The position numbers were made by a program, and so were the translations under genes. From Aeromicrobium sp. (GTDB taxonomy: Bacteria; Actinomycetota; Actinomycetes; Propionibacteriales; Nocardioidaceae), in NCBI RefSeq assembly GCF_023146395.1, contig NZ_JAGLCD010000009.1, positions 1 through 64,000 on the forward strand: 64,000 bases of DNA, given 5' to 3'. Of the stretch, positions 17,732 to 32,029 are shown piece by piece. Below the pieces are notes generated by a model that had not been told where the DNA came from, did not search any database, and was given only the letters and a program-made list of their open reading frames with translations. The stretch's first letter is position 1. Each line of letters opens with the position of its first letter.

Positions 17732-18868
17732 GTGCACGTCGCCCGACTCGCCCTGCACGACTTCCGCTCCTACGCGGACGTCGACGTCGAGGTCGGTGCC
17801 GGTCCGGTCGCGTTCGTCGGTGCCAACGGGCAGGGCAAGACCAATCTGGTCGAGGCGATCGACTACCTCGCCCGGCTCGACTCCCACCGGGTCTCCAGCG
17901 ACACCCCGCTCGTCCGCGCCGGCGCCGAGCGTGCGATCGTCCGCGCGGAGGTCGTGCGTCAGGACCGCACGGCCCTGATCGAGGTCGAGATCAACCCGGG
18001 TCGCAGCAACCGGGCGCGGGTCAACCGCTCCGACCTCCCCCGCGTGCGCGACCTGCTCGGCACGGTGCGCACGGTCCTGTTCTCGCCGGAGGACCTGGCG
18101 TTGGTCAAGGGTGATCCGTCCGACCGCCGGCGCTTTCTGGACGACCACCTCCTGATGCAGTCCGTGCGCCAGGCGGGGGTCAAGGCCGACTACGAGCGCA
18201 CGCTGCGCCAACGCAACACGCTGCTCAAGTCCGCTCGAGGTCGACAAGTAGACATGTCGACATTAGAGGTCTGGGACGAGCGGCTCGCTAGCCTGGGCGG
18301 TGAGATCACCGCGCGCCGCCTCGTCGTGCTCGACGAGATCGCGCCGCACCTGCAGCAGCGCCATGCCGGGGTGGCGGCCTCGGCGGCCGAGGCGCGCCGC
18401 GAGGTCACCGCGTCCTACGTCGCCAAGACCGGCGTGCCGCACGCTCAGCACCCGCGCGATCCCGAGGGGTGTCGCGACCTCCTGCTGACCTCGATCGAGG
18501 AGCGCCGGCGCGAGGAGCTCGACCGTGGGGTCACCCTGGTCGGCCCGCACCGTGACGACGTCGAGCTGCGCATCGGCGAGCTGCCGGCCAAGGGTTATGC
18601 GAGCCACGGTGAGTCGTGGTCGCTCGCGCTCGCCCTCCGGCTCGCCTCGTTCGACCATCTGCGGGCGCCCGAGCGTGGCGCCGACGACCCGATCCTGATC
18701 CTCGACGACGTGTTCGCCGAGCTCGACACCGGTCGCCGCGACCACCTGGCGTCGATGGCCGAGCACGTCGAGCAGGTGCTGGTCACGGCCGCGGTCGACG
18801 GCGACGTGCCGCCGGGTCTGCGGGGTCGCCGATTCCGGGTCGCCGACGGGACGGTGCGCGATGACTGA
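17732..18868 (+). CDS. recF: DNA replication and repair protein RecF
   Basis: 378 residues. Walker A is FVGANGQGKTNLVEAI, and the ABC-type signature and Walker B are GESWSLALALRLASF and ILILDDVFAELD. It helps RecA load at gaps. The GTG at 17732 follows the gnd stop at once; the longer frame overlaps gnd and is discarded. The patch at 18242-18265 is locally AT-rich and uses CAA, GTA, ACA and TTA codons, unlike the rest of the gene. The stop overlaps the next start. Confidence 0.96.
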   Translation: MHVARLALHDFRSYADVDVEVGAGPVAFVGANGQGKTNLVEAIDYLARLDSHRVSSDTPLVRAGAERAIVRAEVVRQDRTALIEVEINPGRSNRARVNRSDLPRVRDLLGTVRTVLFSPEDLALVKGDPSDRRRFLDDHLLMQSVRQAGVKADYERTLRQRNTLLKSARGRQVDMSTLEVWDERLASLGGEITARRLVVLDEIAPHLQQRHAGVAASAAEARREVTASYVAKTGVPHAQHPRDPEGCRDLLLTSIEERRREELDRGVTLVGPHRDDVELRIGELPAKGYASHGESWSLALALRLASFDHLRAPERGADDPILILDDVFAELDTGRRDHLASMAEHVEQVLVTAAVDGDVPPGLRGRRFRVADGTVRDD

Positions 18869-19409
18869 CGACGTCGACCCCCCCGACCCGGACCAGGACG
18901 TGCAGGCGGATCCCGCACCCCCGCCGAAGAAGGTCGACGACCCCATGCGTCTGGCCCGCGAGCTCGCCGACGCGTACCGGTCGGCCGATCCCGGTGCCGT
19001 GCCGCGGCGGCGTCGCCGGGGCCAGCGCCCGGTGCCGCGCCGGGGTGGCCGCGACGACGCGATGCCGCTGTCGGCGGCCCTCGGCGACCTGGTCGACCAG
19101 CAGGGGTGGACCGACCAGCTCGCCGCCTCGCGCGTCTTCACCGACTGGGCCGCGATCGTGGGGCCCGACATCGCGACCCACTCGCTCGTCGAAGGATTCG
19201 CCGACCAGGTCGTCTCCGTGCGCGCCGACTCCAGCGCGTGGCGCAAGGAGCTCCAGCTGCTCGCCCCTCGGATCGTGGCCCGGCTCAACGAGGAGCTCGG
19301 CCAGGGGTCGGTGCTGCGCATCGACGTGCGGGGGCCCGAGGCTCCGTCGTGGAAGTACGGCAAGCGCACCGTGCGCGGCGGTCGCGGGCCCCGCGACACC
19401 TACGGCTAG
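18861..19409 (+). CDS. dciA: DciA-type replicative helicase loader (DUF721)
   Basis: 182 residues. A disordered basic N-terminal half (PRRRRRGQRPVPRRGG) is followed by the DUF721 core with LGDLVDQQGW, W-A-A-I-V-GPDIATHS and LRIDVRGP. It overlaps recF by eight bases. DciA is the ancestral loader of DnaB helicase in bacteria that lack DnaC/DnaI, and recF-dciA-gyrB is the usual actinobacterial order. Confidence 0.92.
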   Translation: MTDDVDPPDPDQDVQADPAPPPKKVDDPMRLARELADAYRSADPGAVPRRRRRGQRPVPRRGGRDDAMPLSAALGDLVDQQGWTDQLAASRVFTDWAAIVGPDIATHSLVEGFADQVVSVRADSSAWRKELQLLAPRIVARLNEELGQGSVLRIDVRGPEAPSWKYGKRTVRGGRGPRDTYG

Positions 19410-19487
19410 GACGCACGACTCGGCCCATGGTGCCGGACCGGGGTGAGTGCCGCCGTCATGGCGACGGGACCTCGGCCGCTGCGTGCC

Positions 19488-22545
<3,058 letters not shown>

Positions 22546-22560
22546 CTCGCCCCACCCCCT

Positions 22561-22605
22561 GCTGGTCGAGCGGGTCCGAGGAACGAGGACCCGTATCGAG
22601 ACCCC
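22561..22605 (+). repeat. REP-like repeat, A type hairpin, in the gyrB-gyrA gap
   Basis: CGGGTCC (22571-22577) pairs with GGACCCG (22587-22593) around the loop GAGGAACGA, flanked by GGTCGAG and TATCGAGACC. Compared with the copy at 51-93 the loop and flanks are kept but the stem bases change in pairs. It lies within the transcript that joins gyrB and gyrA. Confidence 0.85.
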
Positions 22606-22642
22606 TGCATCTTCTCCTCCACCTTCCCGAAGGACATGATCT

Positions 22643-25194
<2,552 letters not shown>

Positions 25195-25198
<4 letters not shown>

Positions 25199-26034
25199 CC
25201 AAGCGCAACGCTGACGAGACCGCCAAGGACGCCGACAAGGCGGCCGACGCCTCCCCGGAGGACACGTCCTCCACCGGGTCTTCGGGCGACAACCCGCCCG
25301 CCGACGACCCGCCCCTGGCCGACGACCCGCCGGCCGACGATCCGGCCTCCCAGGACTCAGCCAGCGGCGACGTCAGCACCGGGGCAGCGACCGGCGCGGC
25401 GAAGTCGGCCGCCAAGCGCCCAGCGAAGCGCCCCGCGAAGCGACCGGCGGCGAAGAAGACGCCCACACGTCCGACTCCCAAGAAGACGGCGGCGAGCTCC
25501 TCGACGTCCGGTCGCCCGATGACGGCGGCCGACTACGCGCGCACGACGTCGACCGACCCGTCCTCCACCGCGGTGTTCCCCGCGGTCTCCGACGACCGCG
25601 ATCCCGAGCCCGCCCGGACCCAGCCCCAGGCGGCCGTGGCCACCGAGTCGGCCCCGGAGTCGGCGGTCACGCGCCAGGCGCGACTCAGCCTGGTCCACGT
25701 CGATCCGTGGTCGGTCACGCAGCTCGCGTTCGTCGTGTCCACGGCGCTCATGATCGTGGCGGTCGTCGCGGTCACGGTGTTCTGGCTCGTCCTGAACTTC
25801 ACCGGGGTGTGGGACAACCTGAACGACACGATCAACTCGGTGCTCAGCAGCGAGGAGGGCACGTTCGACGTCGAGAACTATCTCGGCTTCGGTCGCGTCG
25901 TGGGTCTGACCCTCGTCCTGTCAGCGATCAACGTCGTCCTGATGACGGCCCTGGCGGCCATCGGCGCACGCCTGTACAACGCGGCGACCCACCTCGTCGG
26001 CGGCGTGCAGGTCACCTTCCGCGATCGGGGCTGA
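25195..26034 (+). CDS. DUF3566 membrane protein
   Basis: 279 residues. The long N-terminus is low-complexity: Asp/Pro-rich, then repeated AKRPAKRP and Lys/Thr/Pro stretches that could bind DNA or acidic polymers. The conserved C-terminal domain begins about residue 160 ([18 protein letters not shown]) and has two membrane segments separated by a loop containing [12 protein letters not shown]. Start GTG overlaps the gyrA stop (GTGA). A DUF3566 gene after gyrA is standard in Actinobacteria; the role is unknown, with cell-envelope or division links in mycobacteria. Confidence 0.88.
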
Positions 26035-26083
26035 CCCGATTCGTGCCGGACCACAGTGGTGGAGTAGAGTTCATCGCTGTTGC

Positions 26084-26158
26084 GGGCCCATAGCTCAGCT
26101 CGGTTAGAGCGCTTCCCTGATAAGGAAGAGGTCGCTGGTTCAAGTCCAGCTGGGCCCA
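26084..26158 (+). tRNA. tRNA-Ile(GAT)
   Basis: 75 bases with a full cloverleaf: acceptor GGGCCCA / TGGGCCC, D arm, anticodon stem CTTCC/GGAAG with loop CTGATAA (anticodon GAT), and T arm GCTGG-TTCAAGT-CCAGC. CCA is not encoded. A TAGAGT hexamer at 26065-26070 may be its -10 box. Confidence 0.97.
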
Positions 26159-26184
26159 CTGTCACTCTCCAGGTCGGAGGCGTC

Positions 26185-26295
26185 ATGAAGAAGTTCGTGG
26201 CCGTCGGGTTCACGGTCGCCGGCGTCGTCTGGGCACTCGCCCGCGGACGCCGCCCCGCCGAGAACTCCTGGGCCCAGACCACCGACCGCGTCTGA
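26185..26295 (+). CDS. DLW-39 family protein
   Basis: 36 residues: a short Lys start, a hydrophobic stretch of about 15 residues (FVAVGFTVAGVVWAL), then GRRP and an ENSWAQTTD end that matches the small DLW-39 family found between the origin-proximal tRNA genes of Actinobacteria. GGAGG lies five bases before the ATG. Function unknown; probably membrane-associated. Too short for usual gene finders. Confidence 0.85.
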   Translation: MKKFVAVGFTVAGVVWALARGRRPAENSWAQTTDRV

Positions 26296-26337
26296 CCCGC
26301 GGTAGCGTGGCGGGTCCGACCGCAGTTCCACCCACTG

Positions 26338-26413
26338 GGGGCCTTGGCGCAATTGGTAGCGCACCTGCTTTGCAAGCAGGGGGTTACGGGTTCGAGTCCC
26401 GTAGGCTCCACCA
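26338..26413 (+). tRNA. tRNA-Ala(TGC)
   Basis: Acceptor GGGGCCT pairs with AGGCTCC, discriminator A at 26410, and CCA is encoded at 26411-26413. The anticodon loop TTTGCAA gives anticodon TGC, and the T arm is ACGGG-TTCGAGT-CCCGT. Foreign-type genes begin to its right, so its 3' half is the likely integration site of the element. Confidence 0.97.
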
Positions 26414-26892
26414 CCGGTTCCATCTGAGATTCCAAGGTATTTCGCTTGTTGATTCTCGTCAACCGGTTCTCTCGGCATTCTGCCTTGGGGGACTGGTGGG
26501 GGAAGCAACGGCTACGACCGTGGTGCCGTTGTGGGTGCGGGCGTGCGAGCGACGTGCTTTGCCGTGAACCGGCGCAATCTCCGAGGCCGACGTGAGTGGT
26601 CCGGGGATTCGATCGAGCGATAGTCGGACCACGATCACGTCGGCCGGACTCCGGGTGCTGTGACTCTCGGCTGATCCACTCCCCTACGGTGACCGACTTC
26701 CGACGGTCCACTCACACACGCGCCCGCGGGGTGAGGGTCCGAGATCGTCATGACAACTTTGGGGACGAGTGCGAGATCCACAGCGTCGCAACTGATCACC
26801 CGAACGCTGTCCTCGGACCCTGAGGGTTGATTAATCAAGACTTCTCGGTGAACGATGAAGTCACGCAGACAGACACCGGGGGGTGTGTGCGG
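26414..26892. other. Gene-free stretch after tRNA-Ala (likely left end of the element)
   Basis: 479 bases with no convincing gene; the open frames here are antisense to the tRNAs or lack coding bias. It is less GC-rich than the core region. A perfect 12-base palindrome TTGATTAATCAA lies at 26827-26838, upstream of the lipoprotein gene, and could be an operator. Confidence 0.55.
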
Positions 26893-27492
26893 ATGGATCG
26901 ACGATTCACGGGTTTTCGAGGCGCCGTAGCTGCGCTTGCCGTGGCCACCGTGCTGCTGGCTGGGTGCCAGCGCAGCGACGACGAGCCGCCAACGTCGAGT
27001 CCAGATACGACTCAGACACCGTCACCGTCCTGGGAGGACGGCTTTTCAGATGACGAAGTCGATGCCGCGTATGAGGCGATCGACTTCCTTCACTCATACG
27101 ACGCCACCATCGAAGGATTCGTCGAGTCAGGCGAGGCGACCCCAGAGGCGATGGAGTACCTCCAGGACAGCCATGCCGTTTGGACGCTGGTCTGGGAAGG
27201 GCTTCAAGCCAACCAAGCAGAGGGCCGAACGTCGGTGAGAGAGCCAGGTTGGGATGCCACGACCACGCCGACTGAGGTGACGGTTCAACCGGACGGGTAC
27301 GCGCTGGTGGAAATCACGCGGTGCCTCGACCCGACCAAGACGACCGACTACGTCAACGGCGTCGAACAGGAGCGAGTCGCGGTTCCTTCGTACGAGCAGT
27401 ACGTGGGACTCCAGAGGGATGCGGGTGGCAACTGGCTGATCAGCGGGATCTCTGCGGACGTGGAGGCGCCGTGCGATCTCGCGGCCGAGTGA
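26893..27492 (+). CDS. Lipoprotein of the Tad operon, unknown function
   Basis: 199 residues. A type II signal peptide ends in the lipobox LLAGC (cysteine at about residue 25), followed by a Ser/Thr/Pro-rich tether and a small globular domain of about 150 residues (DEVDAAYEAIDFLHSYDATIEGF, then VTVQPDGYALVEITRCLD). The fold suggests an NTF2-like or related domain, but this is a guess. The ATG at 26893 is chosen for the signal peptide; GTG 26887 is possible. The next gene starts inside its end, so it belongs to the pilus operon. Confidence 0.72.
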   Translation: MDRRFTGFRGAVAALAVATVLLAGCQRSDDEPPTSSPDTTQTPSPSWEDGFSDDEVDAAYEAIDFLHSYDATIEGFVESGEATPEAMEYLQDSHAVWTLVWEGLQANQAEGRTSVREPGWDATTTPTEVTVQPDGYALVEITRCLDPTKTTDYVNGVEQERVAVPSYEQYVGLQRDAGGNWLISGISADVEAPCDLAAE

Positions 27493-28409
27493 CCCTTGCC
27501 GCGGCCTTGTTCGCAACGGCGGCACTGGTAACGATGGTCAGCGGGACGCCGCCTGCCGCCGCAGCTTGCGTGGACGGTCAGGAGACCTACCTCGACCCAG
27601 TGACAGGGGAGATCAAGACGCGCGTCTGCGACTCCGGCGGTCCGGGCGGCGGCACCGCTGAGCCAAGCGGGCCGACGGCGTGCGTGCGGTCGACCGGCGA
27701 GGTCATCCCATGTTCGTCGGGCTCTGGCCGATGGTCGTTCACCCACGACTGCTATCTGTTCGCGACTGAGCAGCCGGGTGCGAGCGATCCCAGGTGGGCT
27801 ACCGCAGGCGGATCTCCTGAGGCTGGACGCTTCTATACGTGCGACGACGATCCACAGTTGTGGATCTACATCGCCAACGGGGAGGAAGCCCCGCCGGACC
27901 CAGCGATTCTGGCGCAGGAGGCGCTCGGCGCTGTGCAACTGACGACTCCGACGCTGCAGCTCGCACCAGCTCCGCCCGCGAAGTCCTACGTGGGGCTGGA
28001 GACGTGGATGTGGATGCCGCAGGGTCAGTGGGCGCCGTTGATCAACACGGTCACTGCTGGCGCGACGTCGGTGACGGTCACGATCGAGCCGCGCTGGGTG
28101 ACGTGGAACATGGGGCCGGGGTCGAAGGTCTGCTACGACGCGGGCCGGGTGTGGCAGGTCGGTCAGATGCCGCCAGGCTCGACGACATCGTGCTCCTACA
28201 CGTACTCGCGGGTCAGCGATTTCCAGCCCGATGGCGTGTGGCCGGTCTCGGCCGCGATCACGTGGCGAGTGAGTTGGACGTGCGCCGGCAACTGCTTGGC
28301 GGCGGCGGGGTCTCTCGGCGAGATTGAGGGTCCGGCGGGTACGGCGGGCCTGGTCGTCGCGGAGCGGCAGTCGGTCAATGTCCTGCCCGACGAGACGAGG
28401 AACCGATGA
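27471..28409 (+). CDS. Secreted Cys/Trp-rich protein of the Tad operon
   Basis: 312 residues. A signal peptide (VTLAAALFATAALVTMVSG...AAA) is followed by a mature protein with cysteine pairs (ACVDGQETYLDPVTGEIKTRVC) and several tryptophans (GLETWMWMPQGQW, ITWRVSWTCAG). It probably folds outside the cell with disulfides. GGAGG lies four bases before the GTG at 27471, which overlaps the lipoprotein gene by 22 bases. Related proteins recur beside Tad genes of actinobacterial elements; no function is known to me. Confidence 0.7.
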   Translation: MRSRGRVTLAAALFATAALVTMVSGTPPAAAACVDGQETYLDPVTGEIKTRVCDSGGPGGGTAEPSGPTACVRSTGEVIPCSSGSGRWSFTHDCYLFATEQPGASDPRWATAGGSPEAGRFYTCDDDPQLWIYIANGEEAPPDPAILAQEALGAVQLTTPTLQLAPAPPAKSYVGLETWMWMPQGQWAPLINTVTAGATSVTVTIEPRWVTWNMGPGSKVCYDAGRVWQVGQMPPGSTTSCSYTYSRVSDFQPDGVWPVSAAITWRVSWTCAGNCLAAAGSLGEIEGPAGTAGLVVAERQSVNVLPDETRNR

Positions 28410-29116
28410 GCTCCCGCACCACGGCACCGCCGCCGCCCGCACCGAACCGCACTCAAAGCTCGGGGGTACTGTCCGGGCGTCGAGACGACGGTCGCCGTCT
28501 ACGCACAGTGCCGCGACGGCGGGGACTCTTGGCGTTTGCGGGTCTGATGATCGCCGGCTCCGCCCTGGCTGGGGCCGTGCTGTTCTCCCAGCTCGGGGAC
28601 CGCACCGACGTCCTTGTTGTCAGTACTGATGTCGCGAAGGGGCAGGTCATCACCGAAGGCGACCTCCAGCGGCAGTCAGTCGCCGGCGTTGACGCTGCGA
28701 TTCCCGTCGGCGCGATCGACACCGTTGTCGGCACTACCGCGAAGGTCGACATGGTCGCGGGGCAGATCGTGACCGACTCGATGGTCACCCGCGACCCCGT
28801 CCCGGGTGACGGGCAGGCGACGGTCGGGCTGAGCCTCGACGCGGCGCGCGCGCCGTCGACGGGTCTGAGTGCGGGTGACCTCGTCAGTGTCGTGGTGGTG
28901 CCGAGCGGCACGGTCGACCTCGGCGCGAGCGTCGCGCTGGACGCACCGCAGATCCTGGCCCGCGGCGCGGAGGTCCTGGACGTTCAGGGTTCACCCACCG
29001 ACGGTGCGACCGTGTTGGTCACGGTCATCGTCGATGAGGACGACGCCAGCACGATCGCCGCGTACTCCGCGGCAGGGCTGGTCGCTGTTGTCGAGACCGC
29101 ACCAACGGGGAACTGA
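28406..29116 (+). CDS. SAF-domain protein (CpaB/RcpC-like)
   Basis: 236 residues. A basic cytoplasmic N-terminus, one membrane segment at about 42-62, then an SAF domain (VLVVSTDVAKGQVITEGDLQ) and a beta-rich CpaB-like region (LSAGDLVSVVVVP). In Gram-negative Tad systems CpaB/RcpC helps the pilus cross the envelope; here it would be anchored in the membrane and face outward. Its ATG overlaps the previous stop. Confidence 0.82.
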   Translation: MSSRTTAPPPPAPNRTQSSGVLSGRRDDGRRLRTVPRRRGLLAFAGLMIAGSALAGAVLFSQLGDRTDVLVVSTDVAKGQVITEGDLQRQSVAGVDAAIPVGAIDTVVGTTAKVDMVAGQIVTDSMVTRDPVPGDGQATVGLSLDAARAPSTGLSAGDLVSVVVVPSGTVDLGASVALDAPQILARGAEVLDVQGSPTDGATVLVTVIVDEDDASTIAAYSAAGLVAVVETAPTGN

Positions 29117-29118
29117 CC

Positions 29119-29868
29119 GTGCTGACCGTCCTGTACTCGGCCAAGGGTGCCCCCGGCGTGACGTCCGCAGCCCTGTCCCTGTCAGCGGTCTGGCCACGCC
29201 CGGTCGTGCTGCTCGAAGCGGACCTCGCCGGAAGTGATCTGGCGTTGCGGTGCCGGGGCAGCTCAGGGGCTGCGGTCGCATCGACCCCGAACCTGCTCGG
29301 ATTCGCGGCCGCCACTCGTGGCGACCGGGACTCGACGCTGACGGAGTGGGCTCAACCATTGGCTTGCGGAGTCCAGGTCGTCCTGGGTGTGCAATCCCCG
29401 ACACAAGCGCGAGGCGTCGCTGACCTGTGGCACCGGCTCGCGGTGACCGCCGCCTCGGCCGACATCGACGTCATCGCCGACCTCGGAAGGCTCAATCACG
29501 ACCAGCCGACGATGCCACTTATGGCCGCGGCAGACCTGCGGATCCCCGTGATGGCAAGCGCGGTGGAGTCTATCCTCCACACACGCACGTACCTGCTGGA
29601 CGTCACGGTCGCCGGTGGGCGGACGGTGCCGCTGTTGGTCGGCCCTGGAAGGACCGCGGCGGCCGACTGCCGCGACGTCGACGGCGTCATGTCACAGGCC
29701 GGCATCGTCGCCGCGACATCGACGCACCTGCCTTTGGATCACCCGGGTCTTGCTGCTTTGGAAGGTGGCGTGTCCCCGACGGGGCGTGGCCGCACCTCGC
29801 AGCTGGTTCGCGGCGCCCGGGCGGCAGCCGACCACCTTCTCGCCTCCGCTGGTCTGGAGGTTCGTTGA
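29119..29868 (+). CDS. Degenerate ParA/MinD-like protein (TadZ-like)
   Basis: 249 residues with the ParA-type beta-strand/loop start LTVLYSAKGAPGVTSAALSLSAVWP, where the Walker A KGGxGKT is altered to KGAPGVTS, so the catalytic lysine-threonine pair is missing. VLLEADLAGSDLALR corresponds to the switch region and DVIADLGRL to Walker B. Atypical ParA proteins (TadZ/CpaE) localise Tad machinery, and the place just before tadA fits that role. Start GTG two bases after the previous stop. Confidence 0.75.
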   Translation: MLTVLYSAKGAPGVTSAALSLSAVWPRPVVLLEADLAGSDLALRCRGSSGAAVASTPNLLGFAAATRGDRDSTLTEWAQPLACGVQVVLGVQSPTQARGVADLWHRLAVTAASADIDVIADLGRLNHDQPTMPLMAAADLRIPVMASAVESILHTRTYLLDVTVAGGRTVPLLVGPGRTAAADCRDVDGVMSQAGIVAATSTHLPLDHPGLAALEGGVSPTGRGRTSQLVRGARAAADHLLASAGLEVR

Positions 29869-31169
29869 TGAGTACCGACAACGAGCTCGTGGCCCGACTG
29901 CAGCAACAGGTTGGCGACCGCCTGCAGACCCAGCGAGCGCAACGGCGTCAGGCCGCCCTGCCACTGCTCACTACGGCGAGCGAACAACAGCTCGCCCGAC
30001 AGATGATCTCAGAGGTACTCCGCGGTCATGCCGAAGGTCGCCTGAGTGATGGTCAGAGCCCGTTGGGCGACGACGTCGAGGACGAGATCGCGGAGGCCAT
30101 CTTCGCGCGTATGTTCGGCGCGGGACGGCTGCAACGTCTGCTCGACGACGACTCGATCGAGAACATCGACATCAACGGCGCCGACGAGGTCTGGATCAGC
30201 CGCGCCGGCGAGGACTACGCACAGCAGGGCGACCCGGTCGCCGCCAACGACGCAGAGCTGATCGAGATGATCCAGACCCTCGCCTCCTACAGCGGCTTGT
30301 CGTCGCGGCCGTTCGACGCGGCCAACCCCGAGCTGGACCTGCAGCTGCCCGACGGAAGTCGGCTCTCGGCAGTGCAGGCCGTGGCGGCCCGGCCGGCGGT
30401 CTCGATCCGTCGCCACCGATTCCAGAAGGTCGACCTGGAGGACCTCATCGGTCTGGGGACGTTGACGCACGAGACGGCTGATTTCCTGCGAGCCATCGTC
30501 ACCGCGAGGTTCTCGGTGATCATCGCCGGCGGAACCAACGCCGGCAAGACGACCCTCCTGCGGGCCATGGCCGCGGAGATCCCTCCGCAAGAACGCATCA
30601 TCACGATCGAGAAGGCACTCGAGCTGGGGCTACGCGAGGACCGCGAACGTCACCCCAATTGCCTCGCCCTGGAGTCACGCCCACCGAACACTGAGGGCGC
30701 GGGCGGCATCACTATGGCGCAACTGGTCAGGCGGACACTGCGTCAGAACCCGTCACGGGTCATCGTCGGTGAGGTCCTGGGCGATGAGATCGTCCCAATG
30801 CTGAACGCCATGAGCCAAGGCAACGACGGCTCCTTGTCGACCATCCACGCCGACAGCGCCCGTGAAACCTTCAACCGCATCAGCAGCTACGCCCAGCAAG
30901 CTGAAGGTCTCCCACGCCAGGTCGTCCACGAGATGATCGCCGGCGCCGTCGAGTTCGTGGTGTTCGTCGGCCGCGACATCCACGGCGGCACCCGCCGCGT
31001 CCGAACCGTGCTGGAAGTCAACGGCTACGACGAACAGATCGGGGTGTCTGCCTCCGAGATCTTCGGTACGGACTCCAGCGGCAACGCGACACGAAACTAC
31101 AACGTGCCGGTGCAGCGTGCCGAGCGCCTCCGGGCCGCTGGTTGGAACGACGGCGGTGGTTCCTGGTGA
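29868..31169 (+). CDS. tadA: Tad/Flp pilus assembly ATPase TadA (CpaF-type)
   Basis: 433 residues, full length for the family. N-terminal helical domain with DDDSIENIDINGADEVWI, then Walker A GGTNAGKT at 221-228, an Asp box, arginine finger region, and Walker B-like NPSRVIVGEVLGDE, with the His box GNDGSLSTIHADS. It powers pilus assembly from the cytoplasm with TadB and TadC. It starts in the stop of the previous gene (TGATG) and overlaps tadB. Confidence 0.95.
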   Translation: MSTDNELVARLQQQVGDRLQTQRAQRRQAALPLLTTASEQQLARQMISEVLRGHAEGRLSDGQSPLGDDVEDEIAEAIFARMFGAGRLQRLLDDDSIENIDINGADEVWISRAGEDYAQQGDPVAANDAELIEMIQTLASYSGLSSRPFDAANPELDLQLPDGSRLSAVQAVAARPAVSIRRHRFQKVDLEDLIGLGTLTHETADFLRAIVTARFSVIIAGGTNAGKTTLLRAMAAEIPPQERIITIEKALELGLREDRERHPNCLALESRPPNTEGAGGITMAQLVRRTLRQNPSRVIVGEVLGDEIVPMLNAMSQGNDGSLSTIHADSARETFNRISSYAQQAEGLPRQVVHEMIAGAVEFVVFVGRDIHGGTRRVRTVLEVNGYDEQIGVSASEIFGTDSSGNATRNYNVPVQRAERLRAAGWNDGGGSW

Positions 31170-32029
31170 GCGTGCTCGGCCTACTGATCGGCGCCTGCCT
31201 TGCAGGCGGAGTGGTCCTCGCGGTGGCCGCGTGGATGGGTTGGTCCCCGCCGCCGCTCCCGGCGCGCACGACCGCCCGCCTGACCGCGGCTCGTGACCGT
31301 CTCTGGAAGTCGGCGCTTGCAGTTGTGGTAGTCGCGGCACTGACACGTTGGCCCGTGGCGGCTGCCGCTGCAGGGATGGTCACGTGGATGTGGCCGGCCC
31401 TGTTCGGGAGCAAAGCCGAGGGGCGAGCACACCTTGCTCGGCTGGAGGCCGTGGCCTTGTGGACCGAGTCCCTGCGCGACACGATGGCGGCCGCGATCGG
31501 GCTGGAGCAGGCCATCATCGCCTCCGCCGATGCCGCGCCTCCGGCGATCGCCCCTGAGTTGCACCGGCTGGTCGGGCGGCTTCGCGCACACGTGCCGGTC
31601 CCGCAAGCTCTGGCCGACTTCGGTGAAGACCTCGACGACCCTTCGGTCGACCTGGTCGTCGCCGCCCTCATCATGAACGCTCGCCTGCGAGGCTCCGGCC
31701 TGACCGGAACGCTCACCGCACTGGCCGAGACCGCCCGCGCCGAGCTCGAGATGCGCACCCGCGTGGAGGAGGGTCGCAAGACGCTCCGCCGTGACTCATT
31801 GACGATCGTCGGCGTGACCCTGGTCTTCGCCGGCGGCGTCTCGCTCCTGGCTCGCACCTACCTCGAGCCCTACAACAATCCGGCTGGCCAGCTGATGCTC
31901 GTCTTGGTGCTGAGTTGCTTCATCGCGGGGTTCGCCTGGATCCGCCGCTCTTCTCGCATCGTCCTGCCCGAACGATTCCTCGTCCGCCCCGACGACCTCG
32001 CCCACGACCAGTCTGGAGCGCGTCGATGA
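31166..32029 (+). CDS. tadB: Tad pilus inner-membrane protein TadB (T2SSF)
   Basis: 287 residues. Two N-terminal membrane segments, a cytoplasmic T2SSF domain (ALWTESLRDTMAAAIGLEQAI ... ADFGEDLDDPSVDLVVAAL) and two C-terminal membrane segments. It forms the platform with TadC. Start GTG lies in the stop of tadA (GTGA). Confidence 0.88.
   Translation: MSVLGLLIGACLAGGVVLAVAAWMGWSPPPLPARTTARLTAARDRLWKSALAVVVVAALTRWPVAAAAAGMVTWMWPALFGSKAEGRAHLARLEAVALWTESLRDTMAAAIGLEQAIIASADAAPPAIAPELHRLVGRLRAHVPVPQALADFGEDLDDPSVDLVVAALIMNARLRGSGLTGTLTALAETARAELEMRTRVEEGRKTLRRDSLTIVGVTLVFAGGVSLLARTYLEPYNNPAGQLMLVLVLSCFIAGFAWIRRSSRIVLPERFLVRPDDLAHDQSGARR

Noticed and set aside
25878-26711. Minus-strand frame over the two tRNA genes (GLEPVTPCLQ-type peptide)
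   Set aside because: Peptides of this kind arise from translating the antisense of tRNA genes and are a known annotation artefact.
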